Assembly: GCA_963969495.1 (NCBI GenBank)
Contig: OZ018318.1
Span: 174,952,294 to 175,016,293, forward strand
Source of the DNA: Ceratothoa steindachneri
Lineage: Eukaryota; Arthropoda; Malacostraca; Isopoda; Cymothoidae
DNA length: 64,000 bases
Reading direction: 5' to 3'
Shown: positions 32,240 to 46,300 of the stretch, one piece after another
Numbering within the stretch: the first letter of the stretch is position 1
Layout: each line of letters opens with the position of its first letter
Position numbers and translations under genes: made by a program
Notes under the pieces: model-generated
What the model saw: the letters and a program-made list of their open reading frames with translations, nothing else
Database searches by the model: none
What the model was told of the DNA's origin: nothing

Positions 32240-32373
32240 ATAATAATTATAATAAAAATAATTATAATAATAATAATTATAATAATAATAATAAATATAG
32301 CAATAATAATAATAATAATAACATTATAATTATAAAAATATAATAATAATAATCATAATAATAATAATAATAA
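32240..32373. repeat. (TAA)n/(AAT)n compound microsatellite
   Basis: ATA/TAA trinucleotides with occasional attat interruptions over about 130 bp. Confidence 0.9.
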
Positions 32374-34989
32374 TAGCCTGTTGTATAATTCTAGGTTAGG
32401 CCAGAGTAAACAAAAACAAAACTTACAGAAAGATATAGACTAAGCACGCATTGCCATATCAATGCAAAAATTTTATAGCTGAGTTCTGGGAAATTTTCTT
32501 TCTTATTCGAAAGATCTCTGAAGTGACCTAATAAAAATTAGAATCTATGAAAACCTAAACTTTCAATTCTCAGCGCTGTTTGAGGTCTGCAAATTTTGGA
32601 ATTTGCTCGAATGTACAACAATTTATTCACGACAAACAAGTGTAAGTTTTAGATAATTGTCTGTGTTATCCTTTCAAACTCGGTACTCACATAAATTACT
32701 ATTTTCTTCTTTACACATTTACCCAACCTTAAGACGGATGGCTCCATTTTCTCGCGATTGTAGTGAAGGTGAATTTAAATTTGGAAGTTCAAATAAATGA
32801 TAAAAATAATTGATTTGCGATCGATATAAGCACCAAATTTGAACTTATCACAACGGGAAGCATAAAATAAAGATTAATTTTACATAGCTAAGATGAGGCT
32901 CAAACAAGAACTTTATCCCTATGCTTCATTTTAAACATAGGAGTGAATTTTTCTTTAGCTCAGAATAATAATTTCAGCTAATCTATCTCTCTCTCTCCTT
33001 CCTTTGCTCTTTCTCTCTCTCTATCTCTCTAAATATATATCTAACCTGTCATGTTGCTTGCAAACATAGACGCTGAACTAAATTCGTTTATATAAATTTA
33101 ATGATTCATAGTAAAATCAATGGGGTTATGACAACAACACCTGAATTAACAAGGCATAATCACCTTAGGATGTATATCAGTGAGGTAATAACTTACTAAA
33201 TTTGATGTAAAGATAAAGAAGATTTGAACACTTCTCCCTATCGTTCACGAGTATTCAAAGAGGAATTTTTAGTTCCCCTTCAATTTGGGGTTTCAAGAAA
33301 ACACTTTTATTATTTCCCTGAGCTACGACATTCTTAGTTTGATTCAAGTTTGTGGAAAAATGAACCCTTTTGGATTTCTTTAAAGCACGTTACTTTACTA
33401 AATTCATACTCTGCACTCCTCTATTTTTTTAAGCGATCTAATTATAAACTACTCTAATCTTTGTAGATAAAGCTCCGATTCAAAACTCTAGTAAACTACC
33501 CAGTGCCTCACTTCCTCTAATTATTCTGACTCTAACCACGAAATCCAAATATCCTAATTAATACCAATAAAAAAATGTAATGGTGGAGCAGTCATTCTTA
33601 ATCTGGGCTCAGATTTAACGGAGAACTGTGTAGCAAAGGTAGAAATGTTTAGCAAATAAATAAATGCAGTAATCAATGAGGGTTGCTTGAATTTAAAAGT
33701 ACAATATCCCAATTATTTCTGATTAATGGTAAAATATTAATAAATTTATCGCAATGTCATATAAGGTGTTAAGTCACTTTCTAAAAACACAAAATAAGTA
33801 ATTAATTAATATGGTAACTCAGATTTCCAAAAAAGTTACACAAGGACAGATCTCCACAATTCACTCACCCAAAATTAACCACTACACGAAAACCGAATCA
33901 GGCTCACTCTAAGCTTATCTGTTGAGGATTAAATATAGCATTCAAAGCTTCTTCATTGGAAATTGTAGAGCCTAATGTTAAGTAAGGAAACACAAATTAA
34001 ATAATATTTAAATATTAAAAAAAGCAAATGGGATCAGTCATCTAAGAACCGCTTAAGGTAAATAATTTTTTTATTGATTTTTATTTTGAGTTAAAGAAGC
34101 TAAAGTTTTTTAGCCAAGAAAAAATAATTTCTTGACATAGTGTAAGAAAAACATAGATAATTTTAACCATAAAGTGTGACGTTTTCCCTTATTAGTGTAT
34201 TCCTACCGTAATTTTCAATACTTTGGGATAAAAAAGGGCTGTTCAAATAACTCTGGAGTGGATTATGCCTAGAGAAATCTCTGTCACTATTGTTTAGCTA
34301 ATGCATGTTTGAAAAAGGTTAACAGACTAATAATTTGAATTTCGTTTATGGTAGATCAACGGCTACTACCTGTCAATAGAAGAACATATGATTTTTGTAT
34401 TAAGAAATCCCTGGTCTATTGCAAAGGGTAAGCTTAACTTGATACAATCTTAATGAAAGATAATTTGTTCTCATTATTTTAAAGAATATAACATCCATTA
34501 ATTTCTCCTCAATTTCAAGTAAAGGCAGTGAATTTGTAACCCAGATCGTTAATATCAATGATCTTTTTATATATCAGGTACGCACGTAGGATAAGGTTAA
34601 ATAGGCTAGAGAGGGAATTACCTTGGTTTTGTCTTAGAAGTTATACACATACTGACATATCTGTGTCAACCTTTTTTTCAATTCACTCTTAGAAATGTAA
34701 ATAATAAAACTTTTACTCAAACTTTCCTGAACAAAATTAACGTTTTATCTTCCTAGCAAAAAAAATTATATAAAGTACGCTGGGTGTCTAATTACCTCGC
34801 CATAAGGAACAGCGTATTTTTCAAATTTACTCACCCTTTCAAAAGGAATTCAGAACTTTAAAGCCCCAGATAAGTTGCGATGAAAAATACCTAGCTATAA
34901 AGTACACAAATCTGCTCAATAAAAATTAAAACTTCCTTACTATACGTTAGTACTTTTTGGCTGCATCAATTGTGCAAGAATTTGCAGGG
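32374..34989. other. Intergenic, no gene seen
   Basis: AT-rich unique sequence. A (TC)n-rich tract lies at about 32985-33028. No open frame with a recognisable motif. Confidence 0.5.
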
Positions 34990-35090
34990 TTATTCATTTC
35001 TCTGCCTTTTCTCTCAACAAAGTTGGTCACATGCAAGGTTTCTACCCTGTTTGTATTCTCTCCACTTCAATATGTCCTTTTGGGAAAAAA
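34990..35090 (+). repeat. Dispersed direct repeat, copy 1
   Basis: Shares atttct(c/t)tgcc, tcacatgcaag and tttcta blocks and a (a/t)tgtcctt or atatcctta ending with 36788-36885, at about 70% identity. Origin unknown. Confidence 0.45.
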
Positions 35091-36787
35091 TGGACCCTTT
35101 AGATATTTCAGAATTAATTCATTATTTTAATGAAATTTCACTTTACTTATAATGTACTATTATCTGTATTTAGAGAGATAAAATTAGCTTTGTGCAATGC
35201 TATAAGTTTTTTGCCAATGAATATAAAAAGAAAAAATAATGACTTTTAAGAACAGTCTCTTTGTTTTAATAATTAATGAAATAAAATTAACGTGAATAGA
35301 AAACCTTATTTTTTTATCTCAGGTATTTTATGACATGGGGCAAAAAAGTTTATCTTATTTAGGGCCATTTACTAAATATTTTCTTGAAGGGAATTTAGTG
35401 TTTTGGTCATTTTTATAAGTAAAAACGTAATTTTGTTTTGGAAAAAGAAAGTTTTAGGTAGAGAGCGTGTAATAAAAAGTAATTTTAAGTAGAAAAACTC
35501 GCAGCTCATTTGTATCTTATTATTTTTAAATAAAATTTAACTGATAGTTGATTGTGTGAGCCCTCAAAATATCATAAGAAATAGATTACTAATGGATTTT
35601 GGTAAGTTTTTTATGCTCTATAAAGTATTTTTAAACTTTATTTCTTTAATGATGAAGCGAGTGCCTAAGAAAATTTAATGAAATGTAATTATAGATTTTT
35701 ACTTGAGTATCAGACAAAAATACATTCGAGTTTTTGAATATACATACCCAGAGTTATGTATATTCTTTTATTTTTCTCATTTTATACGTCAATTCTTTTA
35801 TATAACCAATGGGATAGGAAATTTCTAAAAGAAACTATTTTCATATTAATCAATTTCTTCCAAATTCATCATATGGTATTTTATTCAATCAGTAAATTGG
35901 AAAAATGGCATAATGATTTGCATTTGTGAGCGATTGTCATAAACTTATTATATCCACTATTATTATTATTAGAGAATCCACTTAATCCCCAAGTACCACC
36001 GAATGAATCCAAATCATCTAATTAATATTTAAATTCTGATAACTTAAAGGCACTTTATGAGAGTTCTAGATTTGGATAACAACTGGAAGGAAGATCTAGG
36101 TCTTGACCCCATATTTTTCTCTGAAATACAAATGACAAAGCTTTAACCTTCACTACAGAATGTATAAAAACCCACTGTATAAAGGAACCTTGCCATTTAT
36201 GTAAACCATATCAATCTTTAATATTTATATATACTTTTTTGTTCTCATTCCCTCAAATCTTTGAGGAAAGACTTTGTTTGGCAGTTTTTCTTTCTCGACC
36301 TTCCCGTTTCCATGAGAGAAAATGGATTAATGAAGTAGCATAGAAAATCAGCTGAGAAAGATATAATGATTTATAATAGTGTCGTTCCATGATTTCCTAG
36401 TAAAATCGAACGGTAAATTAAAAGTTTCTCTCTTTCCCTAAACGTAATATTGTCTCCTTCATTACAGAAATCTTTCAGTTAAAGAAGATATTTTGAGAGA
36501 AAACAAATATTAGTAAACCGACAAAGTATTTGGGCATATTTCGAAACTTCTTATTCCAACTTCTCTGGTTTACACCTTTTAAATATGCGCATAATCGTCA
36601 TTTCACCTGTTTACTTTCTGAAGAAAAATATAGGATACTAATCTCACTCTCTCCATCGTTAAGCATTATAAATGGGTATAGTAGAGAGTCACCTCACCTG
36701 AAACTAAGATAAAATTATACCACCCATGAACAAAAAATTCAAAGTAGTGGTTTTCCTGCGCCCTTTTCTTTATTTTGGGAACAGAGC
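35091..36787. other. Intergenic, no gene seen
   Basis: AT-rich sequence between the two copies of the short direct repeat. Nothing else noticed. Confidence 0.5.
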
Positions 36788-36885
36788 AATTTCTTTGCCT
36801 TTCCTTGCAACAGTCTTGATCACATGCAAGCTTTCTATGCTTTTTGCATTTTCCCCCCACCATCCATATATCCTTATTGGCAAAA
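36788..36885 (+). repeat. Dispersed direct repeat, copy 2
   Basis: Second copy of the ~95-bp block at 34990-35090, carrying gatcacatgcaagctttcta at its centre. Confidence 0.45.
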
Positions 36886-38639
36886 CTAAAATTATTTCTG
36901 GGTGGTAAACATCTGGAAAATTCAGACTTGAATTTCACTTGAATTCAACAATTCTTATCTCTTCTGCACAGAGAAATACATCACACTTTGATTCCAATTT
37001 CCAGTACTTCCTCAAAGTAAAGTTGTTTTACATAGACATAGGAAAACGATTATTTTTAATTTCAAAAAGGAAAAACTTAAAAATATTCCACTTTTGTTTC
37101 ATTCTGATATACCCTGATTCAATTTGTACAATTTGGTTTTGAATACACGAAACGGTTTCTTGAGTAATATTAAATTTCCAGATTATCAAACTGTTAATAA
37201 TTTAATATTAAGCTAATATAATCTTAAGACATAATCTGAAATGTGTAGAAGGAGATAATCGTTCAAGATATTATGATCCTTTTTTGTAGCTTAATGACAT
37301 TCAAACATCTTAGCCGCTGCATACAAAAAATATCTGATTCTTACATTGATGGTTATTAAGCTGCAATGGACAATTTAATGTAGAAGATGGGGTTTCCGAT
37401 TCTGTTTCATTTAATTACGCATGAGTTAGGTTGTATTTACAGGGGTTGCATACTCGACATTGAAGTCTAAGTAGCAAATAAAATTATAAGAGGAGGGGAA
37501 TAAATTGCCGTAATTAAAGTACTAATAAAAATTTTAAGACAAAGTTAATATAATGTTTGCTACTTCTGAATAGTTTAATCAAGTATAAGGCACAACAATA
37601 TTTTTAAAATATCTTATTTGGTGTATAAATGTTTTAGATCTCAGAACATTACTTATATCTAAGAAGTATAATTTCAGTATTAAGCGATTTCGTTCCTAGA
37701 TGGTACTATTACACTCATAGGACCTTATAGAGATAGACGTATTACTGCCCTGTATTAGCTTATGATGTATGATAATGAATTTTATGTTATACTGTTGTTA
37801 AGAAGTCTATAAAGCTATTTTTCAATTTTTTTATTAATTATAATCAATTATTGAATGATTCGTATGATAATTAGTTTCGTAAGAGCAATTATTTCCTGCA
37901 AATTCCCTTAATCATTAATGTAAATTCTAATTCTACCTATACTACATTAATAAAAAGGAAATTTAACTAAAATTCGTATTGAATACTCGAGTATTCACTT
38001 TGTACAAATCCCACCAATCTTTTGAAATTGGCTAATCACAAAGGTTATATTCTCAGAGTAGTAAATTTGATCTAATAGATAAATTCTCAACACTATCGAT
38101 TTACTTGAAGAAGTATTATAATTATATTTTATGAAATTACTGCGTGTTTTATGTAAGTAGAGATTTCAAGTTGTTTAGTTTGTGATCCGAGATGAAATTC
38201 AGCAAATTATTGTAAATTCCCTAAGGTTCCTCTTCCATAAAGGATGACCTTAATTTTTTATAAACTTGCTTGGAAAGTATATATATATATATACACTGTT
38301 GTATATTTATAGGTGCTTTAGTCATTTGAACCAAAAAGTTTTGGTGCTGGGCTGGACTTTTTGCATTTTAGGTGTTATTTCAGCTTTCCCCGAAATACTT
38401 TATTTATTCAAATTTATCATTGCAAAAAGATAAAAAGTATATATTACATTTAATATAATATCACAAAATATTAATAATTTGCGGGCAGATAAGTGAGTTA
38501 TAAACACCAATTATAGCTATTTGAACGGCAGTTCAATTTTAAACACAAAACTTATTCGAACAAAATATTAATTTATTTTGAATCCTAAAGAACAAAAAAA
38601 CTCATATTTATATTTGAGTCTGTTGGAAGTCTCATTTCG

Positions 38640-39013
38640 ATGGTCTCCCAGTCCTATGTGTGGCGCTCCTGAAGAGGGTTGAGAAACTCCTAAAGACAAT
38701 TCTCTCGTATTAAGGAATTATTATTATTACCTTTCCATAACCGCATTTACTTGAACGTAATTTCTCAATTATCAAAGCCATAGATGGGTTAACTGCCATG
38801 GGAACATTTTCAATCCCGTATTATGTTAAAGTAAACGCTAACTTTTACGAGAGGCTTCCTGAAATTTATCTTTATGGAGAAGTAGATAGTTGTCCAGTAG
38901 TAGGGAGGGCGTTCCTAAGGAGGGTTGAGGAACTCCAGGATACTTTTCTTGTGGATTAAAAAATTCTTACTATTAACCTAACTGCATTGACTTCAACTTT
39001 ATTTTTTAATTAA

Positions 39014-39015
<2 letters not shown>
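38640..39015 (+). repeat. Diverged tandem duplication, ~246-bp period
   Basis: The block starting ggcgctcctgaagagggttg at 38662 recurs as ggcgttcctaaggagggttg at 38908. Both continue with gagaaactcc or gaggaactcc, a caattctctcgt or tacttttcttgt block, acc(t)...ccgcattt or actgcatt, and close with ttaatta-type sequence. Identity looks near 70-75%. Confidence 0.6.

Positions 39016-39051
<36 letters not shown>
39016..39051. repeat. (TA)n tract
   Basis: About 17 TA units directly after the second copy of the 246-bp duplication. Confidence 0.95.
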
Positions 39052-39053
<2 letters not shown>

Positions 39054-42000
39054 TAATTGCTAAAAAGTTCCTTAAGTAGAGAATTTACTTAATTTTACAA
39101 TACCTTCGCTTATGTAAGAATTGTAAACGTTTATATATTGAATTAATACATTCGATTGAGTTTATGATGTAAATCAAAGAACATGGACTAACTCAGTAAA
39201 CGGTTTGATTTTATATGTAGATTGTTAAATAAGTCAGTTTTTAGAATTTTTTTCCGTCCTACAGCTGTACTGGTTATGATTAATTCTATTATTTAAGCCT
39301 TCATTGTGTTTGGTTAATAGAAATACAACGGCAAGTTTTGTAGTGAACTTTATATATACACCCACATTTGCGTTGCGATAGGAAGTTTTAAGTATAAATT
39401 TTTATAGATGCCCTACTGCTAAATAATGATAGATCCTTCTATAAAACATGGAGATTAATCTAATTTAAGGGGTTAATTAATTAATGGGTAATTTTAAAAT
39501 TAAAGTCGGTAAGATATATAGGGTTATCTTTTTAAATAATATTCAAAATTTAATTTTTCTTCAAAGTAAACTAAAACAATGGAGCATAGCTTGCCGATAA
39601 TTAAAATATAAAAAAATAACAACCTTTAAATTTATACCTGAACATATAAAAGGGTATAAATAATGATGAATGTTCAAAAAAGAATTAGCCTTACTTTTAT
39701 GAATACCCGATGATTCCCTTAAAATATAAATAAACACCGTTTCGTGAAATAGGAATTATACGCATTCTAACCTATGACGACCTCTAAAAAAAGCAACCAC
39801 TTTCAGACCAGTTTGCCAGTCTATGAACCATTTTTAGCCTGTCAGGTTCAAGAAAATGCGGGATCAATTAAAAAAGTAATTATAATTAAATTAACATAAA
39901 TTAAAGTACATTTATTTTAAAGATGGAAATTTGATAAATTTTTGGTTTAACTGGTTTATAGAATGATATTTCAACCATATTTATTCTGAAGGGGCCAGTG
40001 GTAATAGTCTATTTTTGGGCTTTTATTATTTACAGTTCTTCAGTAATGATTAATAACCAAGCTCGCGTAATAAAAGTGATGTATGGTGCTACTTATCAAT
40101 TAATTAGATACCAAGGATTAATATTATATTATTTGAAGATGAAGAATATAAGAAGCCAAGAGATTATGATTCCTTCTTAGTTGCAATAAACACATTTTCC
40201 TTGAGTATTTTTAGCTCGAAATCTAATATTTCCTATTTGTTCGAAAGTAAGAAAACAACGGAGGCATCTCCAACTCACTGTTTTTTAAGTGCAGGTCCCT
40301 GAGGAAAAAATAAAGTGGAGCAAGTTAAAAATCGTGGAAGTTTTGTAGCCCAATGAGGCTAAATAAGAGACTAACTGCAGTGCTCTAAATGATTTTCCAA
40401 TATATTATGAAAATTATGGAATAAATTAATTAATTTTTACGGGAATCTTTTGACATTTTTATAATTATTGTTTGTAAGGAGACAAATTTAATATTTAGAA
40501 CATTAAATTAAATTCAATAATCAGTTAATTTTACTCTAATAAAACTTCCCACTTTCAATTACGAGAAAATGTGATTTTTATGATTTTACTTTATTTTCTC
40601 CTCTTTTATGACAAAAATTCACCCATAATTTTGTTTGTAATTTCGATTTTGGTAAAACCATCAAATATATGTTCCCTTCAGAGCCATTCGCTGGAGGGAA
40701 AACTTTTAATAATGTTCATTACTGTCGATTCTATATGATAATTTAATGAGCTAAGTGATTTTGTTAGCGCAAAATTTAATCATCCTGTCGTTTCCGTGGT
40801 GAGGTAATTTTTGGGTGGAGTGTTTAATTTTATAACCTACTTTTATTTATAATGTAAATAATCTACATATGTAAAATTAACTGTCATGATATTCTTTCCT
40901 TCAAAGTGGACTCTTTTTCCTTCCTTTTTTAGTTTTCTTTTTGAGAGGGGGGATCCAATGTTAAACAAAGGAATATACTGTTTTTTAGGGCTTGAGAGAG
41001 TGGTAGGAAGGTAAAGACAAAGAAAGCGAATTGTTTGATAAGAAAAAGAAAAAATTGCTTAATTCAAAGAAACAAGAAATTTATTGCCATTTTGAGAAGT
41101 TCACGAATCGAAATAGATCTTACGTTATTGTGCAAGATAAATAAATGCACAACTAACTCAAAGTCTCTAGCCGATTAGTCTCCTAAGTTAATTTTGTATC
41201 AGTTACTCATACGGATCGAGATAAAGCCTTGTTAACTAATTAATGTCGAATTATTAGCATTTGATGATAAAGAAGCTATGGCATTCAGCTTAATCAAAAG
41301 GGAGACGTAATACGTAAGTAGGGGTAATATACATCTAATAAAATAATGTTTGCAGAAAAAAGATAAGGTGATAAAGCGAATCAAATAACAAACCATAATT
41401 TACATTCATATGGAACCATCTTAAATAACTTTTAAATAAATTCTCTTTTCGCCTTCGAAATGACACATATGTTGTCTTTTATCTTTCTGTTTGTTTTTAT
41501 TGATATACGATATTTTTATATAAAAATAACAATGGTAAATTTGAACAGTAGTAATGGCGGCGTTCTAACTTCTCTAACCGTATTAGTCTTAGATCCTTCG
41601 GAGCTGCTAGCATCTTGAACGAGACAGGGTTGCTTATAGGTAAGTCATTAACATTCACCGAGAGGAGACATAACGTGAAAACTGTTTCTTCTGCCTAACA
41701 TCTAATTATGACACCCTTTCAAAGGTAAACCTTTGTTTTTAATATAGACTTTTAATTTTCTTCCTAGCATAGTATTAAATAAAAGGAAGTGGTCATCTTA
41801 TTGCCTCTCTTACCATATTTTTTATATTCTCTTGCAATAAGTGTTGTGAATCTTATGTGTCATTAAATCTAGAAATTTCTTTTGAACTTCCTTTTTAATA
41901 ACACATCATGAAGGAATAAACCTAAGCCGTAAGGCACATCCTAATTTCCAGGTCTTTTGACCTCTTGGAATTTTAATAGAATTACAGTCTCTTAGTTTAT

Positions 42001-43133
42001 GGTTAGTCGAGTAAACTAAAATAAGTTAAAAGTAGTATTTTTAGATCGAATAGTATTTTTTAGTCCATTACACATGCAAGGCTTTGTTATCATCCATAAT
42101 GTTGGATGAAGTCAATCGTTTCTAAAGCACTGCTTTCCCCATAATGGAGAGTAGATTGACCTCAGTCTTTGGCTTATTAATAGCAAAGGATAAAACTTTA
42201 AACTTCTACTTTAAAGGCGAATAAACGTCATCCGAGTTACAAAAATTAGTGTGGAACAAAATATATTTAAAGATAGTTTAATATTAAAACTAAATCAAGA
42301 TTGATTTATTATAAAATATAAAACAAATAATAAAGTTAATGATTTGGAATTGCAGCTTTAATTTTAAAAAATCCTTACATAAACGTAAGTTTCTCTACAA
42401 ATAGGGTTTTCATTATTATACAGGAATTAAATGGAATAATCAAAGTTTCCTCTGAAGCTTGGCTATCGAGAATCATATCTTCTTTGAAATAGTTTCATTT
42501 ACAATCCCTTTTATATCTGATCTTAATTTCTTTGATTCAAAATATTAATTGTTGTAATTTGCTTCTCAAGACATTTTCTTCATAATCTACGCGTTTTCTT
42601 TTATTATGTGTTGAATATTTATTATACATTTTGTATAATATGTTGTTGATAAAGAAGGTGGCCAGTTTACAAAATTATAAGAGATCTCCCTCTTATTGGG
42701 GAACCAGACGGTTTCCCGCATAGAATACTAACCAAGATCTTTTTTATGTCTTTCATGGTTAAAAACGCTTATAAGACTTATTTAAATTAGTTATTAACTT
42801 TACTTCTTCGAAAGTAAAATTGCCGAAATTTACTAGTGAAGACACCACGTATAGGTCATCAAACTGTAGACTGGCGTTATTGTCCACCCCATAATTAATC
42901 TAAGGAAGAAATGCATTATTTCAAAATGTCAAAGATAATTTCTTTGTGCACGCGAACAGGCAAAGGGACTTCCTTGTAAGAGTAGTTTTCTTATGCTTTT
43001 TGGAAATTGTGCTCTGTGATGAATTTTGAATTCCTACTAATAGATGAAATGATTGCGGTTGGCATCTAACTTCAGTAAGCACTTGTAGAATTGAAAAACT
43101 AATTTTAAAGAAACAAGGCCTTCTATGATTAAT

Positions 43134-43333
43134 NNNNNNNNNNNNNNNNNNNNNNNNNNNNNNNNNNNNNNNNNNNNNNNNNNNNNNNNNNNNNNNNNNN
43201 NNNNNNNNNNNNNNNNNNNNNNNNNNNNNNNNNNNNNNNNNNNNNNNNNNNNNNNNNNNNNNNNNNNNNNNNNNNNNNNNNNNNNNNNNNNNNNNNNNNN
43301 NNNNNNNNNNNNNNNNNNNNNNNNNNNNNNNNN
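43134..43333. other. Assembly gap (200 N)
   Basis: Exactly 200 N bases, which looks like a fixed-size placeholder, so the true gap length and the linkage across it are not shown by the sequence. Confidence 0.98.
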
Positions 43334-46300
43334 AACAATTACATCCACCTTATGGAAAGATGAAATGTGTAGAACGTATCTTGTTCCACAATTCTACTCT
43401 AAGCGTTAGGAACTTGCCATGATACAAAGTTTTATAACTTTCAGCACAAATTCCAAGCTAAAGACCTTGCAAGACGATGATGAACGCACAAAATTTAAAA
43501 AACGAAAATTGAATTGAACTTTACCTATTTAATCTTTTTGGAGAGTTGTTATTTGTCTGCCTTTTACAGGGAGAAACATTTATCGATCCAAGCCACAAAA
43601 TATTCAGGCAAATCCGATTAAAAAATAACTTAATTGCTATTTCACTTTCTCTTTTTCACTCGACTTCATTGCACGCCTCTTGCTCCAATTTTCATAGCTT
43701 TTTGAAGAATTTTAAAGGAAGCAAGTGCCACTAGTTGATTCGATATAACAGTTAATTACAAAGGCAATCAGAGGATTTCTAATTTACAAGTTATTAATGG
43801 ATTTTTTCTGGCGGGATTCACTAGTGGGAGCACCATTCAAATGAATCTTTCCTGCGTCGATGAGGATTGAAGGAATTCATACAAAGGCTATGGGGAAAGA
43901 AATCAGAGGATTTCAACAAACGACTTGAAAATCAAGGTAAAAATATGAATTCTTTAAATATTAGAGAAATAACAATAAACTAAGAACAAAAGACAAATAA
44001 TTACCTTGAGAGTTTTTAATTATTTGCCAATTAATACGATATTAAATCACACGAACAAATAGCCTATTAATTGATGAACCAAAGGATGTTTTAGGGGCAG
44101 TAATGAATGAAGGATTATCGACATTCAACTTCCATATTTTTAGACATTAATAAAGTAAAACAAAGAAATTTCCTGAGCAAATGGTTTTCTGTAGTGCAAA
44201 GTGGAGAAATGGTGAAGTTGGGAAAATTGAAAATTTTTTATAAGACAGCTTAGGACACTATGCGATATGGTAAATCATAACCCTTCCATAGCGATATCGT
44301 TTTGTAATTAAGTGGGGGATTGTGCTTTCTTGAAGAACCTTTAGAAAGTCGATTCAGACACATATAACTTTCATTCATTACATTTCTTTCTTTCACAATT
44401 CCATCAAACATTTTGATAGAACTCCATTACTTTCTTAACCTAAATGGTTTGGTGTTAATTTTCTCCTCTCTTTTCCTCTATATAATCATCACCACCTTCC
44501 ATTTGTGTCGTCATTTGAGCCACTCCGTCAAGGTTCCACTAATCAGAGTCTATCACTCGAGTTTATTCGTTACTCCCTTCTCTTTGTTAGATTTACCCTC
44601 CGACCTCCTGCGAGTTTGTTATCTGGGTATCTTTATGGATAAATATGCTCAGTTTAAAAATCTTGGTCCTCGCTCTGAGGTGTCTTCTCACAAGTGGTCC
44701 TTCTCCCGGGTGGCGTCATAACTTTTCTTTTGTTTACTCTATACTCACTCGTGTTTGTTTTCTTATCTAACCATTAATTTTAGCCTGCTTCTTGCCTATT
44801 TCTACTTATATCTCTCTAAAGAGCGGAGATAAAGTCATAGAAACATCAAATGCTTTTACTCGTATATATGTAACTCTCAGCTTTTATAGAAAAATAAAGA
44901 CTACAAATGAAAACGAATTGTGTTTTCATGCTGTTCAGATAACTCCTACCTGATGTTTTTAAACTCCTTTCATGCAGGTATTTTGGATCGATGCATTGAT
45001 ACATGGGTTGAAAATGTCAAGGTAAAGCCAGGCCTGCAAGGGTGATGCGGAGCCAAACCAACACCTGTCATGAAACTCCTTTAGATAATTTGATCAAAAG
45101 ATTTGAAATTAAATTCAAATTGATATTGTTAATATTAATGTATACATGTGTATTTATATACACATGCATCTATAGATCTTATAGCTGTCCTGACTTTTTC
45201 AAAATTCATTTCGGTATAGCTCTTTCATGTCATGTGCAATTTTTAAGAAACATAAATCCTATATATTAAAATATTTTTCATTTTTGTGAGGTATTTATTT
45301 CTTATGTCGCTAAATATTTTTAAAGTTCGCTTCTTTACTGTTCTAATATAAAGTGAACATCAAATAGAATCTTAACACAATTTCATGATCAAATACAAAA
45401 TTTGCTTCTAAATAAGGCAAATATATCAACGTTATAAAGATAGCGACTTAAAAGCAATATATCAAGCCTCTATATATCTATCTGCTGAAATAGGGGGAAA
45501 TACTATTAATTTTCTGATTTAATTGCCATTGAAAAATAGGTAGTTTCTTTGACGATTAAAAAAACCATTAACAAGTAATGAACGAACTTGCGAAAAGAAG
45601 AGGGAATAAGATCATCAGAAGGTCTGGATGGGTGGTAGAGACTGAAGTTTGCAGTGGAAGATTGTAAGAAATGATAAAAAAATAGTTCGCGAAGAAGACA
45701 TCAATGACCGCTAAATTGAGTGAGAATAAATCTTCGCGTCAGCTATTGTGGCTTCCCTGATTTTCTCACCACTCAATTCTAAATATAGTTTATGTAAGGA
45801 AAATGGACTCCAAAAGTCACCATTTTTTAATAAATGAAATCTCCATGGAAGAAGCCAGAAAGAGATTACTAAGGGGATTTTATTTTTTTTCTCCGTTATA
45901 AAGGTTTTTTCAGGTGATTGCAGTTCATCATAAACATTTAATAACTACTTCAAGGAATTTGAGGTTAAATATATGTAATCATCATCGTTTGTGTATCATT
46001 CAGAATTAGTTGTAGTTCATTCTTACATGTCGGCTTTGCATGACTAATTAGACAGAGATTCGTGTCTTTTTTATGTGTATGCTTCACGCAATACTTTGTG
46101 ATAGACTCGTGTTTAAAGCTAATGTTTTAGTAATGGATAAGTGTGATGGCTCACAACTAATTAGCGAAATGGAAAAACAAAAGCGTTAAGAAATAAAGAC
46201 TATTATATTCACAAAGAGAATAGTACTATTGTAGCATCATGCTCCATCCTTTCGCTGTACAAAAATTGACAAAATATTACTTTAACACATTCCTTATATA

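Larger units (their letters stand above)
36886..43133. other. Gene desert, AT-rich
   Basis: Over 6 kb without an open frame above about 70 codons and without a recognisable motif. It holds only the ~246-bp-spaced duplication at 38640-39015 and the (TA)n tracts at 38280-38293 and 39016-39051. Confidence 0.55.

Noticed and set aside
43037..43409. Open frames across the N stretch
   Set aside because: They are made of unknown bases in the assembly gap.
44413..44721. 102-codon hydrophobic open frame
   Set aside because: The hydrophobic bias follows from T-rich DNA, and no membrane-protein family signature is visible.
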